The position numbers and the translations under genes are program-made. DNA of 64,000 nt from Biscogniauxia marginata. Its lineage: Eukaryota; Ascomycota; Sordariomycetes; Xylariales; Xylariaceae. The notes below the pieces were generated by a model. It ran no database searches, was not told the DNA's origin, and was given only the letters and a program-made list of their open reading frames with translations. Below are positions 48,068 to 58,389 of the stretch, piece after piece (position 1 is the stretch's first letter; each line of letters starts with the position of its first letter). The DNA is taken from positions 186,001 to 250,000 of the forward strand of contig MU404094.1 of the NCBI GenBank assembly GCA_022695795.1. The letters run 5' to 3'.

Positions 48068-48793
48068 GAGCTTGGGTATAACAGCACACCTGTGTTCTAA
48101 CCAAGCACTGCCGGGTGACTACACTATCGTTGTTGCTATGTCTAACTCGAGCAGATCAGCGAAGATGGCCATCGAGCTTCCCGGCCTACCCTAAGCACGG
48201 AGGCCTACGGAAGCCCCGATTTTGAGTTCATAGTCGTGTCCGTCCGAGTTTGGGTATATGCCGTTTTGACCAAGCCTGCATTCGTAGAGAAAAAAGTTGT
48301 TTTTATGGAATGGCCTCTGGGTGCTAGTGCGACGGAAGATAAGGAGCTGGTTGGGATGGCTGCCGCCGAGGGCGTGAGAACTATGGTCAGTGTGCAGGCG
48401 AGAGCAAATCTCCTTATCTTAAAGGCCAATCGGCTTCTGCCGTAATTAATGGAAGCGTCATTCCTCAGAGATATGGCTAGAAGATCTCGAATTCTACTTA
48501 TATTTAAAGAGCGGTGGAAATAAGTTCCTCGTCTTTTTCGGCTATTATAAGTCAGCACCTGGGTTCCTCACGTGTTGCCATCGGCCAATGTCACTAACCC
48601 GGTTCGACTAACTCTCGAAACCTTTATTCATTTACTGGGGGATTTCTTCGAAGTCAACGCAGTGCTAAAAAGCCATATTAACAGTATACTCGTCGTGAAA
48701 ACGAAAGGCGAGGTCGTCAACCCGTCACATCCCAAGACCACTGGACTAGATATTCGTGCCTCCCGCTGGTGGTCCTCGCTCTCCCTTGTGTAG
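48068..48793 (+). pseudogene. Gal80-like (Gfo/Idh/MocA) oxidoreductase pseudogene
   Basis: Broken copy of a Rossmann-type NAD(P)-binding protein related to Gal80-like oxidoreductases. In order it shows DYTIVVAMSNSSRSAKMAIE (about 48113-48172), then after a stop and a frame change AYGSPDFEFIVVSVRV and TKPAFVEKKVVFMEWPLGAS (about 48207-48330, the conserved cofactor-domain end). Next comes GVRTMVSVQARANLLILK, a stop at 48443, and finally the C-terminal domain ETFIHLLGDFFEVNAVLKS and VVKTKGEVVNPSHPKTTGLD (about 48618-48757). At least three further in-frame stops, one frameshift and missing N- and C-terminal parts make it non-functional. Intact relatives are about 370-400 aa. No intact copy is in the window. 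Confidence 0.75.
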
Positions 48794-49204
48794 TCTATAA
48801 GTGCCAACAATAATCTTTATGTGATAAGCCGAAATATTAGCGCCTTCTGTGTCGCACAGCCTTGTAATGCCTACCTTGATGTTGGCCCTTAATATTTCCT
48901 ATAAGTGTTCCTTTTCCTAGTCTCCCCTCGTCTCTCCCTTATTTGCCAAATCAATCCTCTCCTTCTACCTAACCCCGGGTCCTTCTTAGTTTCTTCAGCC
49001 GGAACACGTGCGACCCGTCAGCTACTTTCTAACGCACAGGTAGCTCAAAGACCGGCCCCTTAGGGCCTTAATCACGGTCATCGGTTTTTATTGTTCTCTT
49101 TAGCCTTTGCACTTCTTTTACAATGATTCTTCAGCTTTTGCCGAGCTCCACTCTAGCTTACTTTTTATGGAACATTGTTTGTCTCGAGGTGTCCAGGGTA
49201 CGTA

Positions 49205-49306
49205 TGTTACTTGTTATTGCGCTGGAGAGGAAGGCTACTCTCCAGGCCCACTACCACTATCCTAGTACTATATATATCTCAAAGCATGGGCCACCTGTCC
49301 GTGACA
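49205..49306 (+). repeat. Short repeat with TGTTAC...GTGACA ends, copy 1
   Basis: A 102-bp sequence repeated at 60730-60833 with about 85-90% identity by eye. Shared words include GCTGGAGAGG, GGCTACTCTCCAGGCCCACTA and GCATGGGCCACCTGTCCGTGACA in part. The ends are TGTTAC and GTGACA, an inverted pair, as in LTRs or small inverted-repeat elements. Internal CTGGAGAG and CTCTCCAG form a hairpin. No clear target duplication. Confidence 0.6.
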
Positions 49307-49373
49307 CGAGGCGAATGTACGCAAGGCTCGCGCTCTAGACATACCCGTTATCTGCCTACGGGTCGATCCGAAC

Positions 49374-49506
49374 TGTTGAGATGAGACGAATATGTGAGGA
49401 TAGGATCAAGTGTATTGGTTCAAGGTGAGTCTAGATAGGAGGGCGAAGCCCGTCCTATATATGTAGATACAAGTGACCAGGGGTCGTATAGCCCCATACT
49501 TCAACA
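49374..49506 (+). repeat. Short TGTTGA...TTCAACA repeat, full copy
   Basis: 133 bp with inverted ends TGTTGA and TTCAACA. A 5'-truncated relative lies at 39505-39619. The internal part includes GGAGGGCGAAGCCCGTCC, a short hairpin. Size and ends suit a small solo LTR or terminal-repeat miniature; no 5-bp duplication is seen at the flanks. Confidence 0.55.
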
Positions 49507-50759
49507 AGAAATGCTGCTAAGGATGAAGAACCCGGACCAGGCCAGGGTAACTTGCTAGGTCAAATAAAGTAGTCCAAGGGTGTTCACCATATAATTTCTG
49601 TATAATATATCATGAACGAGTTCAGGAATACATAGCTCTAAGAATGTTAATAGAAACTTGAATAATTTTAGGTCTCACCTTTTGTCATCTCTAGACCTAT
49701 CATTAAAGAATTGTAGAAAGAGGTAGTAGTATTACGTTTATTGTCTACAGTCATACTCAGTCTCCAGATTATAAGCAAACTTCTTTCTGCTGGGATTAGC
49801 TAGCATATCCTCAAGCCGCTCTACAATTTAAGATAATTCCATGGTAGGGCTCTATATTGAAATATGGGGCGTAGTCCCTTTATATAGTTCTACTATGACC
49901 TGCTATATCTAATGACGGCTTTGCCTACGTATCTTATATTTCCTTGGATTAAAACACTTAATCTTGTTTTGATATATTCGTTTTATCTTAATATTTCAGT
50001 GATTAAAAAGGCTATTTAAATTTTAAAGATGATAATTCTTTTAATACTTCAAATTCGAAATTTTAGGTAAATCTAATTGATATATAAGAAGACATCTTTA
50101 ATTATATACTTAATATAATAGTTTAATATCATTTAGTAGACGATATTAATAACCAAGTGGAAACTTTTAAGAGGGTTTAAAGTGTCACCACCGACGGATG
50201 CTAATAAACTAGCGTGTTATGATTCATACCCCTTTTTATGATAAGCAATAATCTAATTGTTACGCAAAGAACTATAAATGTAAATATAAGGGTATATAAG
50301 TTGCTTCATATGCCAATGACCTCCTTTGCTCTCTAGAGCCTTCGTACTCCGCGTTTTGACCCTTGTAAACCATGATAGCAGGTTAAGATTGCGAGGCTCC
50401 TGACGTAGAGCTATTGATCGCAGTTCTTGTTGGCAGCATAGCTGGTGAGTTAGTGAGAGATTACACTGATATGCAGTACAATAACTCATCAGGTTTCGTA
50501 TAACGGTTCGTGTGCTTTATACTGTCCCAACCCCCGCTCTCTCCCTCCCCCTCCCCTTTTCACTGTAACCGGTGATAATCCGACAGTCAATCAAGAGATG
50601 GCATGCCATCTGATGTGCGTGCTTATTAAAACATAAAATAATTATGAAAAGAAAAAAGTTGTTTGGAGGCCCGCCTCTGACCCGAGGATAGTAGACCCTA
50701 GGACTGCTATCCCCCCTCCAGTTATCCTAGATTTTGGTTTTTGGCTTTTGGTTGAAGGT

Positions 50760-50997
50760 TTTTCTTTTCTTTCTTTCTTTCTTTCTTTTTTTTTGCACCT
50801 CCGCTCCCACCCTTTTTGTCTTTTGTCTTTTCTTGTATGTCTATTTTTACACCTTCTGTTTTTTTCTTTGTTTTTCTGTTTTTTTTGTTTCACCTCCACT
50901 GCCCACCCTTTTGTTTTCAAGTTTTTTCATTTTCTTTTCTTTTCTTTTTTTTCAAATTTTTTTTTTTCACCTCCACTGCCCGCCCTTTTTTTTTGTT
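50760..50997. repeat. Pyrimidine-rich imperfect tandem array
   Basis: Almost pure T/C on the plus strand, with three near-identical 17-bp blocks of the form CACCTCCRCTSCCCRCCC at 50796, 50891 and 50968, separated by T-rich spacers of variable length. It ends directly at the tRNA-like element. On the minus strand it would be the A/G-rich body of a retroposed element. Confidence 0.7.
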
Positions 50998-51079
50998 GCC
51001 CCAAGCGGGACTTGAACGCGGGACCTTCGAGGGTGTACTTGGAAGTTTTCAACTGCGCCATTCAAGTGCCCGCTTGGGC
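50998..51079 (-). repeat. tRNA-like head of a SINE-type element
   Basis: On the minus strand the ends GCCCAAGCGGG and CCCGCTTGGGGC pair over 10 bp with one bulge. TGGCGCAGTTGA matches the polymerase III A box, and GCGTTCAAGTCC resembles a B box. The normal T stem cannot be formed, and an alternative inner pairing (ACTTGAA with TTCAAGT) competes, so it is not a standard tRNA. Downstream on the same strand comes an A-rich then A/G-rich body (the array to 50760), the layout of a tRNA-derived SINE. Confidence 0.45.
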
Positions 51080-52080
51080 AATAGTGAGCTGTGTAATGTC
51101 GAATTATAAGGCTACATGCTAGATTACAATGTGCTAAAGGACGAGGTTTTACCAGTTGCCTTAAGAAACAGCCAAAGGTGTTTTTTTGCCGGTTGTTCCG
51201 AAAGACAGTCGAAGGTGGTCTTAGTGTTGGGACAAAGGGGAAATAGGGGCAAGGGGATCTAAAACTTGATACAGGCCCACTACTGGTATCGGACTTTGAG
51301 TCAGTCTTTAAGCGTAGGTTTTGTATATTAATGGAATTAAGAATGGCTCGCGAATAAGGAGATGTAATTGGGAGAAGACGTCATTTTAAGATCATAAACT
51401 ATATGGTATTCAAGACATGCCAAATTCCATGTAGCCAACAGTTATACGTGGAATAAAAAAGCCGTACATGTGTGTATATGTATACTGCCATATGAAAGTA
51501 TCAGGGGGCTCAATTAGTACTTTTCAATAATATTCACTCTATTTGGCTATCTCTCTATATGCGTTTTATGGCTTCAGTATCCCTATAGCCTCGCAGGAGC
51601 TATATATCAGGTATCCCACCTAATACAGTACAAAGAGCCATTTAGGAACACGACTCATCTGTGGCTGAGCTGACCGTATATAAAGCATTGCAGCTAGGCT
51701 GCCAATAGGCGGTAAGAAAGCCAAACGACACTACGCTGACGGTACGCAAGGACTTGACTTCAAGGGATATGGTGGCTTTAACAGGTGGTATAATACAATC
51801 TGAATAAACAATAAGGAGGTTCATGTATATGTCTAGAAAGGATTGAAGAAATAAACTACGGAGGCTTGCGTGGGAGGTCTCTTTGTGAGTATTTTTTGCA
51901 AACAATCAGGGTCGACTAGGTTCCATTCTTGAGAGAGGGATTTCTCTCTACGATACACACACAATTGCTAGAATTTTCATGTTGGTGGCGACACTAAAGC
52001 TTGACCTGTAAGTTAGAAATCAGATCCGGGTTGCTAAGAAGCAACTTATGTGAAATTTAAAGACCAGACCAACTGATCCG

Positions 52081-52583
52081 TGTTACGAACCAACTGTGTT
52101 GGAAGGATTTCCAGCAGGGGTAGTCGGGCACGGACCAAGACTGAACGGACCAGTGGTCCCCTCCTTTGTAATGTGATGTAACATCACATGACCCAATTAG
52201 AGGTATTCATCTAATTAAGTCTGAAGAATCAGAGGTATTCATTTAATTAAGTCTAAAAAATTAGAAGTATTCATTTAATTAAGTTTAATTCTTTTAATAT
52301 CTAACATACCAAACGGAAAGAACGTATATAAGGGAGAATAAGTATAAGAAAAATGGAATTTCCTTTGTATTTAGTTATTCATTTTAGCTCTTTAGTTATT
52401 AATCTAAGACTATAATTACTTTTTAATACTATAATAAGAGTACCTTGAAATCTCTCTGACGAACAAAGCATTATAAATCATTTGAACTAATCTTAATCCA
52501 CTATTACCTTCAAATCAAGAAAACCTAGTACGTACTCACCTGTGAAGTCAGCTAACTAGGAACACACAGGGAGGTTCGTCACA
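52081..52583 (-). mobile_element. Solo LTR with 5-bp target duplication ATCCG
   Basis: 503 bp bounded by TGTTACGAACC and GGTTCGTCACA, flanked on both sides by ATCCG (52076-52080 and 52584-52588). This is the signature of an LTR-retrotransposon insertion reduced to one LTR by recombination. It lies in reverse orientation to the copy at 60064. Near 52197-52300 it carries three tandem units of about 32-35 bp with the words GAGGTATTCAT and TTAATTAAGTCT. Base composition is nearly normal, so this copy is younger than, or escaped, the degradation seen in the copies at 3544 and 62788. Confidence 0.9.
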
Positions 52584-53934
52584 ATCCGGAGCACGATGGA
52601 TGTTAGGAGAGCAGGTAGAAAGTAGTCGTTTCACACAGGGTTCTTAATACTTTATTATTTACTAAAAGCCTCGTAGCATAATTGGCTTCCTCTGATGTAA
52701 TATAGAACTGAAATAGTGATAACGGTTTTAATAAGATCTAGACAACCCATTATCCTACTAGAACAGAGACGGCAAATGAACCCCAAACACTCATACAGTA
52801 TATATTGCAGGCCAGATATCAGCTGAAATGAGTCAATGAGTGTACGTATGAAGGCGATGGATGTTTGTGTGTTACTACTAGATAAGACGGCCTAGATGTA
52901 GCTATTGCGGAGCGGGATAACCCTATTCCTGGCTACAGCAGTATATATATTCCTCCCTTCTGAGTTCCCTATGTATCAGATGTCTAGCGTGATATTTAGG
53001 TGTTTGTGACCACATTTTCTAACAGCAGCAAAGTATTGAACAAGTTGTAAATGGGTTGAAATAAAAAGCCGATTTAGTTGCGGACCTGAAATTGGATTTG
53101 AGTAAGCTGTCCCTTGCAGGATGCTTACTTTTGTCATGGCTCCCTTTTCAGGATCTAAACGTGATTCCACACGAAGCATATTGAAGCTTACATGAGAACA
53201 TAAGCAGCTTACCTTGAACTGGTTATAGCAGCAACCCCAAGGTCATTACGATGCCATCGATACCAATACCGATGATGGCTACCTCGGCTGCCATCGTTTG
53301 AGTTAGATCGAAGGTTCCAGGAAGGTTGTGCTGAGTGAACCAAGTATCTGCTTATTGACCCATCATTGAAGGTCACTGAAGGTCACTGAACCAAGCGAAA
53401 CCTCTCCTCCGCTTGTTCCCCGGGGGCTTTCCATCAAGTTACGGTAATATTGAGTACTTGGTGGACAGATAGGGCCTGTGGCCTACAGTGAGACTACCTA
53501 CAGTTCCCAATTCGCCATCGAATTATGGCTACGTAATAGAAGACTTGAGTAATAGTCTAAATCTACTAGGGTCACTAGTGGAACCATGATCATGTCCTAC
53601 TAGAGTTCTAAAATATGACCGGGCGGGACTCTCTAGTGTTCACTGGGAGTGCCCGTGAGAGCCTAGCGCCCAATTTTGCTCCCAGAAGAGAGTAGAAAGT
53701 AGAGAGGAAAAAGAAGAAAATTGGCGATACATACCTAATTTGGAGGAAAAAGAACAGGGTCGCCACTTAGCTGTTAAGGAGGATAGGCGAAACTCCAGTC
53801 ATCAAGGACGACAACGAACAGGCAACAAAACATAGCCTCCGGGACCACCCGAAGAAATCTCGTTTGCCAAGACCTAGCCTGAAAGACCTTGGTGACCATA
53901 TCTCGGTCTCGGTTTCGCTATAGGCTTCCCTGCC
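52584..53934. other. Intergenic region 3' of the dehydrogenase pseudogene
   Basis: No gene supported. The direct repeat GAAGGTCACTGAAGGTCACTGA occurs near 53366-53390 and an A/G-rich stretch near 53690-53720. Short frames look like chance. Confidence 0.55.
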
Positions 53935-55183
53935 TTATACTGCACGACTGCCCGTAATCCGTACAAACTCGTCCTCGGCGTGCTTCCAGGCCTTCTCTGC
54001 CGTTCCATCCTTTGTCAGATTCTTGACAAGTTCTTGGACCCTCAGACTCGTACCCTCCGCCTCGTAATCTATCGAGTGCACACTGCTACTTACTAGGCGT
54101 GCCGTCCGCGCCGACCGCAAGGCTGATACTTTGGCCCAGAGGAACGCCATCGGCGTCTTTGCGGTCGCCGCCGCGCCGCGAAAAGCGAGCACTAGTTGCG
54201 AAATAGGCGTGGCGCTCGCCCGCCTCATCGATGGGGATCTGCAGAAGCGCCATGATGGGAGCGAATGCGGCCTTGCCGATGGCGGGGAGGATGCCGGTAA
54301 GCTCGCGCGAGAGGCCCATCTTGACGAAGCCTGGGTAATCATGGATGAAGAAGACCTCAGGGGCCTCTCTGGCGATGGCCTCGAGCGACAACGTGACCAT
54401 GGATGTGAGGTGGCCTCGGACTGACCAGATACACAAGTTGGTGGCTTGGAAGCCGGCTGGGAAGATGGGCCCCTCCTTGCCACCCGCGCCCACGGTAACA
54501 ACACGGCACAGAGACGACGCCTGCCGGAGCTGTGGTAGAAGGTTGACGATGAAGCGCGTGTGGGAATAATGCGTAAGGGCTGTGGAATAGTTGAGACCCT
54601 CATAGGTTTCTAGGATGGCTACTTAGGCAAACAGACCCAGGCCACACGGTGACGACCGAAGGGAAGGGTGGGCACGTCTGCAGACTTACGTTTCCCGGCG
54701 ATTAGTGTTCCGCTGGTGAGGAAGAGCAAGTTGATGGCTGGCTCTCGGCCCTGGAGATACCGACAAGCATCGTCGACATTCTTGAGAAGGCTGACATCGT
54801 ACCTCAGATAGTGGTATTTGCCCTCTGGATTGAGCTGCTCGAGCTGTGCCCGGACTATAAGGGAAAAGAGTTAGTATTTACAATACTTGAACCGATTTTG
54901 ACTTGTGAAATATGGCGGGGGTAGAAAGCTGATGAGCCAAGCCAGCATAGCAACTTTTACTTCCGAGACACGCGATAAGGGACAAAAAGAACTCGAAAAT
55001 TGGCTTACTGCGTTTGCCCTCACTTACCCTGCGTCCGACGAAATAGATTCAAGGCCGTGACACCCGCTTGGTGAGCTACCTCAGCATCGTCTCGCCGATG
55101 CCGCTCGTCGCACCCACCAACACGGCAACGAGCCCGGAAGGCAGGCAGGTCGCGATGGGGGCGTTGGCCTCGAGGGAAATTAT
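53935..55183 (-). pseudogene. Short-chain dehydrogenase/reductase pseudogene
   Basis: Family of fungal SDRs often found near secondary-metabolism genes. Exon 1 (about 55183-55028) encodes GLVAVLVGATSGIGE, the NAD(P)-binding motif, but the expected start codon is ATA (55181-55183), and two in-frame stops follow: TAG at 55076-55078 and TGA at 55049-55051, where relatives have codons such as CAG and CGA. Exon 2 (54854-54690) encodes EGKYHYLRYDVSLLKNVDDA and LLFLTSGTL; its phase does not match exon 1, so a piece may be missing. Exon 3 (54609 down) encodes YEGLNYSTALTHYSHTRF and VFFIHDYPGFVKMGLS. A tandem doubling of TACT at 54087-54094 shifts the frame before VHSIDYEAEG. The C-terminus ends at 53935. 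At least four lesions make it non-functional. It lies just downstream of the desaturase on the same strand. Confidence 0.85.
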
Positions 55184-55777
55184 AGTGGGCCCGTGGTGGA
55201 TGATAGGTAGCCGGGATCTAAGAGGGATAGACCATAGAAGATCCCTTGACAGCCTGGGCATCAGCGGGTAGCGATACATAGAACGGCCGGAGTTATGACT
55301 TAACCAAACTCCGATTCTCTGGCAATCTCCATTGTCTGACATACGGCTGAAAAGCCGAAAAAGGTCTTCCGGCACAACGAAGCTTGGCAGGGATTGGCAA
55401 ATCTACAAACCAGATATTACTGTACCTAGCGATAGTTGGGTACGGCAGTTGGGATGCATGGAGACCAGCTGGCATCTAATTTGCAATCCAATCTCTCGCA
55501 GATGAAGATCATTTGACGAATAGATATGCTAGTTACCAAGTCCTTGGCTCCGCCCAGGTACCGCGGCGGTCGGGAGTAATAATATCCAAGCTGGAACTGC
55601 GGATGGTTCGGAAATCTTGAATCCAATAAATCTCGCATTGTTATTTCCTATTTAACCAACCCCCCACGCCTCATGTGTGTTCTAACTTCTAATCTATGCC
55701 CTATGTACACGCCTCATTGTCTATGATTGGTTATTGATGAGACGACAAAAAACAGCACCCATGGAAACCCGAAACGG
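55184..55777. other. Spacer between dehydrogenase pseudogene and desaturase
   Basis: About 0.6 kb with no supported gene. It would contain the former promoter of the dehydrogenase and the 3' end of the desaturase. Confidence 0.55.
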
Positions 55778-57145
55778 CTATTTGGCCCATTTCAAGACGC
55801 CAGGCTTTGTCGGGTCGCTCTCCACATATTGACAGTCGCGGGTCGTCTCCCACAATTGGCCCATGAAAGAGCGCTCATCGCTGTGATAGAGATCACCAAG
55901 GAGTGGCTTGATTGCCTTGGTCGCCTCTTCCGCGTAGTAGAAAGGAATACGCCTAGGTGAAGTCAGCACTGAGTCGCCGAAGAGGGGGCTAATACATGAA
56001 AATTGGGAGCCAACTCACGAGAACAGGTGGTGAACCACATGCGTGTCAATGATGCCATGGAAGACATGGCGGCCGATGAAACCAAAGTCTCGGTCTACAG
56101 TCGCAAGAGCACCCGCTACGAATGTCCAATGCTCACCATCATAGTGAGGGACATCTTGGTGGGTGTGGTGAAGGTAGGTGATAGCCACTAGTTCATGTTA
56201 GCTAAATGCATTATCACATCGAGAGGCGTGGAACTGACCTAGCCAGTGGTTAACCCAGAGATAGGGAACACCGTATAGCAAGAACACGGTCTGCCAATCC
56301 AGAGCCTGGGATCCATAGTAAAGAGCAGCGGCGACAAGCGCGAGACCGACATCAGAAAGGAAAACGTAGAAGGCCTCTTGCGGACGGAAGACGCCGCTGA
56401 ACGGGTCGAAGTGGCTTCGTCTCCACCATTTGGCATTCTTGTTCTGCATGCTGTCCTGGCCCGAAGTGGAGTTGAAAAGCATATAGATCTGCCAGCCACC
56501 AAGCTGCTGGCCTAGCAAGCGCACGAGGTTCACCGCCGGCGCGTCCTCCAAGACCTCGGCATCGATGATAGAGCTCAGCGAACATCCCAGCTTTTGCGTG
56601 AACCACGACGGGCTCGTCCTGGGCACGAACGCCATGTCCTTGTCCATGTGGCCCGTGAAACGGTGGTGTCGGGCGTGGGAGAACTTCCACGAGAAGTAAG
56701 GCACGCCCAATGCCGAGTGCAAGACCCAACCGACGACGTCGTTCAGGTTGCGGTGAAGGGAGAAGGCACCATGGCCGCACTCGTGCGCCAGGATCCAGAT
56801 GCCGACGCCGACAAGACCCTGGAGGAAACCATATGCCGTCCAGAGAATAGTACGGTATACCGGGCTAGATACCGAGGGGATGTAGGCCAACGCTGCGTAG
56901 CCAAGGGCGCCGGCCATGACGAAATCCCGCGCCACGTAGCCCAGCGATCTCCATGTTGAGGGCACGAAGCAGTGAGGCGGAATGGCCTTCCTAATGGCGT
57001 TGATGTCTGGCAACTCTGGCTGCTGTGCATCGAGCTTCTAGGACTCGGTATTAATAGCAGGTCGTCGACGACAATGCTGGTGACTTACGGATTGAATCGT
57101 GCGAGACCTCACCGTTGAGGCCTCGACCTGGGTAACGGTGGCCAT
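55778..57145 (-). CDS. Membrane fatty-acid desaturase, delta-12 (omega-6) type
   Basis: Di-iron membrane enzyme of the ER that introduces a cis double bond into acyl chains, typically oleate to linoleate in this subfamily. Four exons, 57145-57089, 57037-56239, 56187-56019 and 55952-55778, join in frame to 399 aa; the introns are 50-70 nt. All three histidine boxes are present: HECGH (104-108), HARHH (140-144) and HVVHH (335-339). [13 protein letters not shown], near the N-terminus, is typical of delta-12 enzymes. Hydrophobic segments flank the boxes as expected. The N-terminus is short (about 50 residues before the first membrane part) compared with housekeeping fungal delta-12 desaturases of about 450-480 aa, and the third box reads HVVHH where many have HVAHH. 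It may therefore be a paralogue used in secondary metabolism. Its neighbour downstream is a dead dehydrogenase. Confidence 0.92.
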
Positions 57146-58389
57146 GTTGAGCAGATACGCGCCGTGTAGGAAGTGTCCGTGTATAGGTGATGAGAGCAAT
57201 TGCGACTGTCTGAGAGTCCAGCAAACTCAGATTATCAGGTCAGAATGAACCTCACTTGACAGGACCTAGTTTTCTAGAATCAAGATGAAGAAACAAATCC
57301 CCAGACCGGGGTTTTGAATATTTTCAGAGATTTCATCTGTGGAGGATCTTATAGTAGGATTTATTACTCCATCTGCCGAGATAGGCTAGATCCTCGACGA
57401 AAGGGTGTGTTTGATGCTCGTGATTCTCCACAGAAGCGTTTGCGCTAGGGTCGGGACCCAAGCCGTCCGTCCAACTCATCTTCGTTGAGGAAAATCTCAA
57501 CATCTTCAGGGTCCTTGATAGGGGTCCTAAGGGTCTGGTCTTGGAAGCGGGTTTTGCCCAGGGACATAGACTGGCTCGTATATGGCACGGTTCTTGTTGG
57601 GGCCCGTGCAGCCCCAACTAGTTCTGAAAAGAAATGACCGCCAGATCATCAGGGGTGTCATCCCAGCGATGCGGCTTTCGTAGCTTTACCAGGGCGACCA
57701 ATAGCCTGTTCCAGAGGACATGCCATCTGCATCTCCCACAACATACAATCAGGGGGATCACATGCTTCTCCGACACTGTTTACTCGTAGCTACTACCTAT
57801 ATGCGGTGTTGCTAGCGACGCTACATTGATTTTCTTTTCTCATGTGTCTGGTCTATTTCACCTCGTTGGTTGAATCACATGTAGGTAGTGTTTCCCCTCC
57901 TGCGACTGAATCATACCTCCGGTCCGTCACGCAAGCGAGCTAGGTATATGCTTGCATATTACCTAGGTAGCTGAGCGAGGCACAAACGAAATGAACACTG
58001 TGTCCCGCGCAGGATTGCCCGAGACAATCTACCCCCTAATCAGGGCGGGCATATTAACTCAAATCCTAAGCTTAAGGAGGGAAAACGAATAAAAAAAAAA
58101 CCTTGTGTTGGGACCCTTGCGCACATTGAATGCTACGTATACTACGTATCAATTAGGCAATAGTTACCTCCGCGGTTATTGATCCGCAATGAGCTCAAAG
58201 TGGACGTCGCTTATCCAACCGATTAAGCTAATACCAACCGGACACAATTGATCTTATCAGGTGCCGTCGTGCGATATCATACTCGGGCATTTGTTTTCAA
58301 ATATCCTAAGATGTAAGTGACGTGGCCGCTATGACCGGCCGTTTATTACGACATCGTGGATCTTAAAGTTGAAGTCTTCTTTGTGTAAA
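57146..58389. other. Desaturase upstream region to edge of AT-rich block
   Basis: Promoter side of the desaturase, then unique DNA without a supported gene. The words TAGCTAGGTATA and TACCTAGGTAGC occur near 57940-57972, and an A run lies at 58091-58100. Composition turns sharply AT-rich at about 58390. Confidence 0.6.

Larger units (their letters stand above)
48794..52080. other. Intergenic region with small repeats
   Basis: No gene supported. It contains repeat copies at 49205-49306 and 49374-49506, an AT-rich stretch at about 49960-50160 that may be a degraded repeat, a pyrimidine-rich tandem array at about 50760-50997 and a tRNA-like element at 50998-51079. The remaining 51100-52080 holds only short chance frames. 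Confidence 0.55.

Noticed and set aside
50734..51122. Hydrophobic Phe/Leu/Ser-rich frames on the plus strand
   Set aside because: Translations of the T/C tandem array, not membrane proteins.
53935..54603. 222-codon minus-strand frame over the dehydrogenase
   Set aside because: Most of it is the wrong frame of the SDR pseudogene; only its last about 50 codons coincide with the true C-terminal frame after the frameshift.
22615..57145. A single secondary-metabolite gene cluster including the FAD oxidase, dehydrogenase and desaturase
   Set aside because: The genes are 30 kb apart with core genes between them, and no polyketide synthase, peptide synthetase, terpene cyclase or P450 is visible.
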